Source: an uncultured Bacteroidota bacterium (GTDB taxonomy: Bacteria > Bacteroidota > Bacteroidia > Bacteroidales > P3). From it: 64,000 nucleotides of DNA. Both the position numbers and the translations under genes were made by a program. The DNA is taken from assembly GCA_902778925.1 (NCBI GenBank), contig CACYZN010000014.1:29421-93420 (forward strand). Reading direction: 5' to 3'. Below the pieces are notes generated by a model that saw nothing but the letters and a program-made list of their open reading frames with translations, was not told where the DNA came from and did no database searches. Shown here piece by piece: positions 35,829 to 45,900 of this stretch. Each line of letters begins with the position of its first letter. Within the stretch, counting starts at the first letter, position 1.

Positions 35829-35937
35829 TTCCCCTCCCCTTCCCCTCCGGTAGTTCTTATATCGTTCTTATGTATTTCTTATGTATTTCTTATGTTTTAA
35901 ACATAAATACAACATAAGAAATACATAAGAAGTACAT
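35829..35937. repeat. Palindromic iteron element, copy D
   Basis: C-rich head TTCCCCTCCCCTTCCCCTCC, then TTCTTATATCG and TTCTTATGTA-type units centred on ATGTTTTAAACAT at 35892-35904, ending AAGTACATG. The centre has the orientation of copy A. The G-rich right end is missing. Confidence 0.85.
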
Positions 35938-35985
35938 GTGCATGGCAGGGCGCCGTCGGTCAAGAGCAGGATGTGCGCCGCAGTG

Positions 35986-36618
35986 TTACAGCAGCATTCC
36001 CACACCAAAGTAGAGACCGTTGACGGTGGTCTTGGTATTGTCGTTGTTGTCGATGTCGAGCAGACCATAGTTGTAGCCGCCGAACAGACGGTACTGATGG
36101 TAGTTGATCGACACGCCAGCGGTGCCGCTGACGTTCAGCTGCTTGTAGTTGCGGTCCAAACCAGTGGTACCGAACCAGTCGATATCGCCCTCGGGGTTGA
36201 GAATACCTGCGATAGAGCTCTTCCAGTGAGTGTTGCCCGAAAGGGTATAGGTCACCTTGGGACCGACAAAGACACTCAGCGAGAGGTCCTTGCTCAAATG
36301 CAGCGTGTAGTTGAACAGCACCGGCACGTCGATGCCGACAAGCGTGGTGGCATACTCGCCGTTGACAACACCGCCAAAGATGTTGCCGTTGCCACTCTTG
36401 GTGCCGTAGCGAGCGCCCACGCCGATGGCGAGTTTCAGGTCGCCGCTGAGGGTGAAGTTATCCTCGACGCCCACGAAGAAGCTATTGAGTTCGGTGGGGT
36501 CGTCGGCAGTGCCCCAAGTCTCGGGCGAATAGCCTACATGGATACCCAGCTGGGCGTTGCTCTTGCCGGCAAGCAGAAGAGCCGCCGCGAAAATTGCAAA
36601 TGCAAAAAACTTTTTCAT
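35986..36618 (-). CDS. Outer-membrane beta-barrel protein
   Basis: A 210-residue exported protein. I start at the ATG at 36618, giving the signal peptide MKKFFAFAIFAAALLLAGKS and cleavage after NA; a longer frame adds only MFNQKQKV. The mature part alternates aromatic and polar residues in strands (GIHVGYSPETW, FSLF-like turns, LGIDVPVLFNYTLHL, SVFVGPKVTYTLSG, LFGGYNYGLLDID) and ends in YFGVGMLL, as expected of an 8-stranded OmpA/PorT-like barrel inserted by the BAM complex. Specific role is unknown. A -7 box lies 83 bases upstream. Confidence 0.8.
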   Translation of the reverse strand: MKKFFAFAIFAAALLLAGKSNAQLGIHVGYSPETWGTADDPTELNSFFVGVEDNFTLSGDLKLAIGVGARYGTKSGNGNIFGGVVNGEYATTLVGIDVPVLFNYTLHLSKDLSLSVFVGPKVTYTLSGNTHWKSSIAGILNPEGDIDWFGTTGLDRNYKQLNVSGTAGVSINYHQYRLFGGYNYGLLDIDNNDNTKTTVNGLYFGVGMLL

Positions 36619-36700
36619 CACTTTCTGTTTTTGGTTAAACATTGATATTTAGGGTTTCTTAACAATATCGACCCTCGGGACACGCCCTCGTTCGATGCTG

Positions 36701-36708
36701 CAAATATA
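36701..36708 (-). promoter_or_regulatory. -7 box for the barrel gene
   Basis: Minus-strand TATATTTG, 82 bases upstream of the start at 36618. The TTTG at the usual distance is not clear; an A-rich tract lies there instead. Confidence 0.5.
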
Positions 36709-36761
36709 CACTTTTTTCAAGACATGGAAAAAAAAACAGCACTCGAACCCCACCGCCATCC

Positions 36762-36855
36762 AGGTGAAAGGTGAGAGGTGAGAGGTGTAAGGCTAAATTC
36801 GAATTTCGAATTTTGAATTTCGAATTTCATCGTAAGGGAGAGATGTGAAAGGTGG
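36762..36855. repeat. Heptad repeats (GGTGAGA) and TTCGAA repeats
   Basis: 36762-36796 reads as GGTGAAA, GGTGAGA, GGTGAGA, GGTGTAA, GGCTAA. Next comes an AATTTCGA-type palindromic stretch (36796-36828), and then a further GAGATGTGAAAGGTGG piece. The same heptads form the arms of the insertion in mfd (11536-11597). Confidence 0.7.
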
Positions 36856-36871
36856 GGTATGGGTGAAAAGG

Positions 36872-36909
36872 GAGCGGCCCCATTTGGCTGGTGCCAAACA
36901 GGGCCGCTC
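36872..36909 (-). terminator. Terminator of the giant adhesin gene
   Basis: GAGCGGCCC (36872-36880) pairs with 36901-36909; inside it TTTGGC pairs with GCCAAA. On the minus strand TTTTCACCC follows. It begins 31 bases after the stop. Confidence 0.75.
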
Positions 36910-36940
36910 GGGTTTAGAGTGTGTATCCTACGACTGTAGA

Positions 36941-39900
36941 CTACCTCTTGATGACCTTGCGGATGGTGGTTCCCTGGTCGAGGGTGATGCGCAGCGTGTA
37001 GCTGCCCTCGGCCAAGTGGCCAATGTCGAAGGTGTTGGTGCCATGGAAGGTAGCCACCTTACGTCCGGTGATGTCCATCACCTCGACCTTGACGACGTTG
37101 TCGCTCGAGATGGTGACGCGGCCGGTGGTCGGGTTCGGGTAGAGACTGATGACCTCGAGGTCGACGTCGTCGATGCCTACGGGGTTGGCCACCACATGCA
37201 GGTAGACGGTGCTGTCGCAGCCGGCAGAGGTGGTGTAGTCGAAGGTGTAGTCGCCCGCAGCGGCTATCGAATGGCCGTCGTAGACGGTGGGCAGCTCGTT
37301 TTCGCCGACCACCAAGGTGTCGTAGGTAGAGACACTGTGGTTGATGGTGAGGGCGATGGTGACGACGCTGTCGCAGCCGGCGGCGGTAGTGCCGTTGTAG
37401 GTGACGGTGGCAGACTCGGTGTAGACCGTGCCGTTGAGCTCGTACTGGTCGCAGACGGCAAGCTGCTCGCTGGCGGCAACACTGTGGTTGATGGTGAGGT
37501 TGATAGTGGCCATGCTGTCGCAGCCGGCGGCGGTGGTCCCGGTGTAGTTCACTACGGCAGACTCGGTGTAGACCGTGCCGTTGAGCTCGTACTGGTCGCA
37601 GGCGGCTATCTGCTCGGTGGTGACGACGCTGTGGTTGACAGTGAGGTGGAGGGTATCGACCTGGTTGCAGCCGTTGGCGTCGGTGTGGGCGTAGGTGTAG
37701 TCGCCAGAGGTGGTGTAGTTGTTGGTGTGCCAGTTGTAGATGTCGCAGACGGTCTGCGAGGTGACAGTGGGCACGCTGTGGTTGACGGTGAGCACAAGGG
37801 TGGTCACGCTGTCGCAGCTGACGGCATTCTCGCCAGTATAGGTAGCAGTGGTCGAGGAGGTGTAGGTGGCACCATGCCAAGTGTAGCTGTCGCAGGCGGT
37901 GACATTGACGATGCTCATGCTGCTGCGGTTGATGGTGAGGCGCAGGGTGTCGGCACCGTCGGTGTAGACGCCGCTGGTGTTGTAGACGCCGCCGTGCCAG
38001 GTGTACTGGTCGCAGGCTGTGATCTCGGTGGTGGAGCACTGGTTGATGGTGAGGTGCAGGGTGACCACACTGTCGCAGCCGTTGATGTCGGTGTAGGTGT
38101 AGGTGGCATCGTCGGTGGCGGCCGAGTAGTCGTGGCCGTGCCAGACGTAGTTGTTGCAGGCCGTAACCGTTTCGACGGAGGTCGTACTGTGGTTGACGGT
38201 AAGCATCAGAGTGTCATGGCCGACCATGTAGGTGCCGCTGGTGGTCAGGTTGAAGCCCTTCCAAGTGTAGCTTTCGCAGACAGCGGTATCAGTGGTAGAG
38301 CAATGGTTTACGGTGAGATGCAGCGTGACAGTGCTATCGCAGCCGTAGATGCTACCTCCGGGGAATACGTGGCTGATGCTCTGGCTCTCGGTGAGGCCGG
38401 TATGCTCGTACCAGTCGAAGCCGTCGCAGACCACTGCAATAGTGTCGGCTGTGACGGCGCGGTTGACGGTGAGCATCAGAGTGTCAGTACCACGGACGTA
38501 GGTACCGCTACTGGTGAGTGTAAAGCCCTTCCACTGGAAGCTGCCACAGACGGCGGTGTCGATGGTGGAGCACTGGTTGATGGCGAGGTGGAGTGTAACG
38601 GTGCTGTCGCAGCCGTCGACGTTGGAGCCAGCAAAGGTGTGGGTAACACTCTGGATATCCCCGGTCAAGCCCTCGTACTCGTACCAGTCGAAGCTGCCGC
38701 AAGACACAGCCACGGTGTCGGACGACGAGGCACGCTTGACCGTCAGGTTCAATGTGTCGTGGTCGGAGACGTAGGTGCCGCTACTGGTCAGGTTGTAGCC
38801 ATGCCACTGGTAGATACCGCAGACAGTGGTGTCGACGGTGGAGCAAGCATTGACACTGAGGTGCAATGTCACGGTGCTGTCGCAGCCGTAGACGTTGGCG
38901 CCACTGAAGACATGCGTCTTATTGCACGACTCAGTGATGTCGAGATGCTCATACCAGTCGAAGCTGTTGCAGGCGTCGGCAATGGTGTCGCCAGTGTTGC
39001 TGCGGTGGATGGTGAGCAGCAGGGTGTCGGAGCCGAGCGGATAGAGGCCGCTGCTGGTCAGCGTAAAGCCGTGCCATGTATAGCTGTCACAAGCAATAAC
39101 GGTGTCACAGCTTGAGGACTTGGACTGTGGTATGTCGGCAGGAACAACCAACAGGTGCAGGGTAACAATACTATCGCAGCCATAAATGTTGGCGCTATCG
39201 AAGGTGTGGACAACCTCCTGCGTGGTGCTGAGGCCAGTGTACTCATACCAGTCGAAGCTGCCGACAACGCGTGCAAGGGTGTCACCGTACGAGTTGCGAC
39301 CGATAGTGAGGACGAGAGTATCGTCACCCATCACGAAGGTTCCGCTGCTGGTGAAGGTTTCACCATTCCACACGTAGCTATCGCAAGACATACGATGCTC
39401 GATGACGCGATGCTTGATGGTGAGGTGGAGGGTGACGGTGCTGTCGCAGCCGTACTGGTTGCCGCCATAGAAGGTGTGGCTGAGGGTCATCGAGCTGTCG
39501 ATGCCAGCGTACTCGTACCAATCGAAGCTGTCGAATGCCGAGGCTATGGTGTCGCCTGAGTTGGCATGCTTGATGGTGAGCACGAGGGTATCAGCGCCAT
39601 CGACGAAGGTGCCACTCGAGGTGAAGTTAAAGCCCTTCCACATGTAGCTCTCGCAAGCCGTGACATAGTCGGTGCCGCAGTGATTGATGGTCAGGTGCAG
39701 AGTAACAACACTGTCGCAACCGGATTGGTTGGTGAAGGTACGAGTGAGGCTCTGAGACTCGACAAGTCCAGTGAATTCGAACCAATCGTAGCTATTGCAG
39801 GCATCTACAAAGATGTCGCCGGAATTGGCGTGGGCAACGGTGAGAATTAGTGTGTCGGTACCGTCGCCATAGATTCCGCTGGTGGTGTAGGTGTTACCGT

Positions 39901-42900
39901 GCCAGGTGTAGCTGCCGCAAACGGTAGTATCGAGGGTCGAGCACTGGTTGATAATGAGGTGCAAGGTGACGGTGCTGTCGCAGCCGTACTGGTTGCCGCC
40001 CTCAAAGATGTGGCTGAGGCTTTGTGTCTCGGCGATGCCAGTGTACTCATACCAGTCGAAGCTGTTGCAGGCGGTGGCGAGGGTATCGCCGCTGGTGCTG
40101 CGGCCGATGCGCAGGTTGATGGTCGTCGTGCTGTCGCATCCGGCTGCGTTCGCCGAGTTGTAGGCGAAGGAACCGCTTGTGGTGAAAGTAATACCGTTCC
40201 AAACATAGGAGTCGCAGGCGTAGACATTCTCGACACCACTGTTGCTATAATTCACTGTGAGGTTGAGATAGGCAGTGCTGTCACATCCATTGGCGCCCAT
40301 GGTCGTGTAGCTATAGGTGCCGCTGATGGTGTACACCTCGCCATGCCAGGTGTAGCTGTCGCAGACAGTGTACTCTGATGTGCTGGTGCCACCATTGTTC
40401 ACGATGAGTTCGAGACTTACAATGCTGTCGCAGCCGTTGACATTGGTGGTGACGAATACCGGCTCATTGGTCGAGGCGGTGTAGGTCACGCCGTGCCATG
40501 TGTAGCTGTCGCAAGCGACGATGAACTCGGATGCGGTGTTGCTACGGTTGATTGTGAGCACGAGGGTGTCGTTGTCGTCGACATAGGTGCCGCTCTCGGT
40601 GTACTCGTTGCCATGCCAGGTATAGCTGTCGCAAGCGGCAATCTGAGTGGTGGAGCAGTTGTCGATGGTCAGGTGGAGGGTGACGGTGCTGTCGCAGCCG
40701 TTGGCATTCTCAGTGGTGTAGGTAGCATCGTCGGTAGAGGCAGTGTAGTCCATGCCATGCCAACGATAGCTGTTGCAGGCCTCAACGGTCTCTATGGCAG
40801 TGGTGCTACTGTTGACCACGAGGTTGAGAACCATAATGCTGTCGCAACCATTAATATTGGTTGTGTCGAAGCTATAGACGCCGCTGGCAGTGTAGGTGGT
40901 ACCCATCCAGGTGTAGCTGTCGCACTCGGTCTTGGCGATGGAGTCGACGGTGCTATGGTTGACAGTGAGGTAGAGCACCGACACATTGTCGCAGCCCTCG
41001 TTGTTGGCCGAGGTGTAGGTGTAGGCGCCGCTCCTGGTGTAGGTCACGCCGTTCCATTCGTAGTTGTCGCAAACCGTGACAACAGAGGTATCTCTAGTAC
41101 TACTATTGACAGTCAGCACAAGCACATCGGTGTGGCTACAACCAACGTTGTTGGTGCTGTTGCGAGTGTAGACACCGCTCTCGGTGTAAGGCTCGCCGTA
41201 CCACTCGTAAATGTCGCAAGCGGCAATCTCGTTGGTGTCGGCGGTGCTGTAGTTGACAGTAAGGTTGAGTACCTCAGTGTTGGTGCAACCCTCGTCGTTG
41301 TCGTAAGTGTAGGGATAGAGACCGCTCTGCGTGTACATCGCGTCGTGCCACTCCATGCTGTTGCACACCGTCTCGCTGATGGTGTCGACATGGTTGTAGC
41401 CGACGGTGAGCATGAGAACGGTGACGTTCTCGCAGCCCTGACCGTTGCTGATGGTGTAAGTGTACTCACCGCTCTCGGTGTAGACACTGTCGTGCCACTC
41501 GTAGCTGTCGCAGGCGTTGGCATAGACGGTGTCAAGGTTACCGTGGTTGACGGTGAGGTCGAGGACGACAAGGCTGTCGCAACCATCGGCGTTGGCATAC
41601 ATAAAGGCATACACATCGCTGTTGGTAAGCATGCTGCCGTTCCACTCAAGGCTATTGCATACGGTCATGACGACGGTGTCGACAGTGCTGTAGCCAACGG
41701 TGAGGTCAAGTACTGAGACATCGTAGCATCCAGCCTCGTTGGCAACAACGCTGCGATATATGCCGGTGGCGGTGTACACGCTGTCGTTCCACACGTAGCT
41801 GTCGCAAACATTGGCAACGATGGTGTCATTCATGCCATAGTTGACAGTGAGGAAGAGATCCATAATGCTGTCGCAACCGACGGCATTGGGGATAACGTAG
41901 GTGTAGACACCGCTCTCGGTGTAGACGCTGTCGTGCCACTCGTAGCTGTCGCAAGCGGTGGCCTCGGCCTCGTTGTACGTGCTGTAGTTCACAGTGAGGT
42001 CGAGCACGAACAAGCTGTCGCAACCGACGGTGTTGTTGATGACGAGGTCGTAGACACCGGTCTCGTAGAACCACATGTCAGCAAGCACGTACTCGTCGCA
42101 AACCGTGGCAACAACGGTGTCGCCAACGCTGCTGTGGTTGACGGTGAGGTAGAGGGTCTCGGTGTTCACGCACTTGTTGTCGCCCATGCCAGTGAAGGTA
42201 TAGACGCCGGAAGTAGTGTAAACCGTGTCATGCCACCAGTACTCGTCGCAAGCCATCTGGAAGTGCTCGGTGTTTGTGGGTTGGTTGATGGTGAGCACGA
42301 GGGTGTCCTCGCCGTTGACATAGGTGCCGCTGGCGGTATAGACGCTGTCATTCCACTCGTAGCTGCCGCAGGCAGTCATGTGCAGAGTGTGGACACCAGG
42401 CTGGGGTCCGAAGATGAACTGCACAGTGTGGTCGGCGTTGTAATAGATGCGGAAGTAATACTCAATCCAGCCATCATCAAACACAGTAGGTACAATCATG
42501 TAGTCATCGGTAGTGTCAGCAACCGTGAGGTCGACTGACACGCTGTCGATGATAATCTGGTTGAGGTGGCAGCGGTCTTCGCTGATGCCATTATTCTGAG
42601 CTTCCTCGGCAGGCATCGTGAGGATATAGGTGCCATACGACCAGCCATCGTAGTAGTTGGAGACGATAGTAGTGTCGCGACCACTGAGAGTCTGGTCATT
42701 GAGATAACCACCGTTGTTGGAGAAGGTGATGCTGTGCGGGTCACCGCTGGTGTAGAGGTCACGATAAGTGTACCACCAGCCATCGCTGTTCTCGCAGAAC
42801 ATCTTCAGCATGACGATGTAGTGCGAACTGGGCTGCAGGTCGTTCATCTGATAGACGAACTGCTCCTGGTCACCAGTGATTACCTGCTCGGTGTAATCAC

Positions 42901-45900
42901 CGTAGAAGTCAACGCTGTCGTAGTTGAAGTTGTCGGCAAGACCATAGTAGAGGTGGTAGGTATTGGTACCGTTACCAGCCACCCAGCTCACCACGGCACT
43001 GGTATTGTACTGCTCGGAGAGCTGCATGCGTGTCATCGTGGTGCAGAGAGTGCTGTCGTGGTATGGTCCGAAGACGGCATGCACGGTGTGGCTACCATTC
43101 AGATAGACATAATAAATGATGTATCCATTGTTCCATAAGTAATCATACGTATAAACGTTGTAACCATCACCATTGATATTACCATCGAGGCTGACATACT
43201 CACCGTCTATAATAAGTGCATTCAGGCGGCAGCCTTCCTCAAAGCCGTAGTTGCTGCCGACAACAGGATCAAGCGTGACAAACTGGAGTCTTGTCCACGA
43301 GTCATCGGAGACAGTGAACGTGGTATCGCCAGTCACCATCATGCCCTCATCCATGTTGTATACATAACCTTCGCCTTCAATGGTGAGTTCAACAGTATCG
43401 TAAATGTATTCGCGAGTCCACGGCTCGAACCAAACCTCGAGAGTGTGATCGGCATCGAAGTAGATGTCCTGGACTCCCCAACCGTAGTAAATCTCGTTGC
43501 CTTGGTCATTGATAAACACACGGCTGTCGCTGCCGTCGAAGAGGTATTCCTCGCCGTCGAAAACAAGGCGTACAAGCATGGTGCTGTCGTGATTTACTAA
43601 GTACGGAGCTCTATTGGGGTGCATGGAGATGAGGCGCAGGCTAATGTAGTTGCCCTCATATCCGGTGATGACGTTGGTATCCTGGGTGAAGAAGCCATAG
43701 CCGCCACTCATCTGGTCGTCGACATAGCCGCCGCCATGGTTGATGATAGTGATGGTGTGCTCAACAGCATCGTAAGGACCGAACTCGGCCACAATGCTAT
43801 GGTCGGCATTGAACCATGTATAAATACCATAGGCATCATATACAAGGGCATTTTCATTGTAATGCTCAACGTCGAAGATATAATTGCTCGCGCTATCGCT
43901 GTACGAGGCCATAATATCCACGCTGTCGAAGTAGAGGTGCTTGAGCTGCCACTTGGACTGGTCGAGGTCAAAATACGAGAGAATACCCTGACCGTCGGCG
44001 GCAAAGGAGAGGAAGCTAACAACAAAGTCCTGACCTTCGTAACCGGTGAAGGTAAGGTCAACAGGAGAGGTGTAATGCTCGCCGCTATTCGTTGCAATAA
44101 AGCCACCGTTGCTGCTGAGGGTGATGGTGTGCATCTCACCACCGTAGGTCTGCACATTGATGGCAGAGGTGCGGTTGGTGCCGTTGGGGCAGACAGTACC
44201 CACTACAGCGTAGTACTCCGTATTGGAGGCCAGGTCGGTGAACTCGTAGTAGCCGCTGAAGGTCGTGTCGTGATACACCACCTCGCCATCAAGAGTGTAG
44301 AGGTCAACAACGTAAATGTCCTCATAATGCTCCCAAGTGATAGCCACACTGCTGTTGGTAGCGTAATCCAGGTGGAGATCCCGCGGTGCAACACAGTACT
44401 CAGGCCACTCGGTCTCGTCGTAAGGTCCGAAGACATACTCCACGATGTGGTCAGCGTTGTAGTAGACATTCAGTTCGTAATAGATGTAGTCGCCATCCTG
44501 GTTGACCCACAAGTCATAGACATCGCTGGACGAGTTCTGCAGGACATCGATGGTATCGCCGTCGATGATGATGTTGTGCAGCTGGCAACGATCGGTACGA
44601 CCATACCACATGGAATCTGTCTCAGGCATGTGGCTGTAGAGGTAGGTGAAGAAACTCTCACCTTCGTGGCCAGTGAAGACAACCGTGGTGTCGAGGCGGT
44701 CGAGTTCTTCACGCCATGCCGAACCTCCGTTGTTGGTAACGGTAATGGTGTGCGGGAGACCCTGAGTAGTGAAGCCATATGCATATTGATACAACTCACC
44801 GTCGTCACAAGTCATCTCAACCAGCACTACATAATCAGTAAATGATTGCAGATTGGAGAGTTGATAGGTAATGGTGGTGTCAGTGCTAGTAAGGGTTTCA
44901 TTGACATAATCGCCCTCGAAATAATAATAGCTGTTGCTGTCAGAATATCTCACATTATCGCTGAGACCGTAACTGACAGTATAGGTATCGGCACCGCTAC
45001 CGCGAATCCAAGTGACAGTGGCGCCCTCAGTGGTCTCATCATAAACATTCATCCTACCGAACGAGAGACAGACGCTGTCGTTGTAGTATGGGCCATAGAC
45101 GGCTTCGATGCTGTGGTCGCCATACATGTTGAGATCGATGTTGTAGATGTTGTAGCCACTGCTTGCAAGATAATTGTAGATGTTTAAGGTATAAACATCA
45201 TTGGAAACAGACTCTGACAGGTCGACAGGCTGACCGTCGATGTACAACTCGTACAGACGGCTGTGCTCGCCATCGACGTCATAATAGCCACCAGTGACGG
45301 GGTCGAAGGTAACAAGCTGCAGGAACTGATAGCCTTGACCGACCATAAGCACCGTGTCGCTCCTGATGTTTTCACCGAGTGCGCCAACATACAGGTAGCC
45401 GCCATTGGTGTTGACAGTCAACTCATGGATTACCCGGACATCAAGGTTAAGGCCAATGGTACTGTCACACCCGTTGACAGCCGTAAATGTCTTCTCATAC
45501 CATCCGCTCTCGGTCAGTGTATCGCCACCGAAGACATAGTAGTCGGGGGTGATTACACTGGTATCAAACCAATAACTGTGGTTGATGGTCAGGTTGAGGA
45601 GGTAGCTACGGGTGTTGCCCTCGGCATCGGAGGAGTCGAAGGTGTAGAGACCACTCTCGTAGTACCACCAGCCATTGGAAGTTTCATACCAATCGCAGGC
45701 GGTGACATTGATGGTGTCGCCAGATATGATAAACAATCTAATATAAGCATTACTGTCGCAACCACCAGGCACCGGGAACGAATGCTCGTACCAGCCACTA
45801 TTCGTCAGGGTGTCGCCACCAAACACATAGTAGTCGACAGCATAAATGGTGTCGTCGTGCCAAGTGCTATGGTTGATTGTCAGGTCGAGGAGGTAGGTAC

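Noticed and set aside
37170-42385. Regularly spaced repeats that could suggest a CRISPR array
   Set aside because: The units are coding, 117-150 bases long, diverged, and keep one reading frame; no spacers or cas genes.
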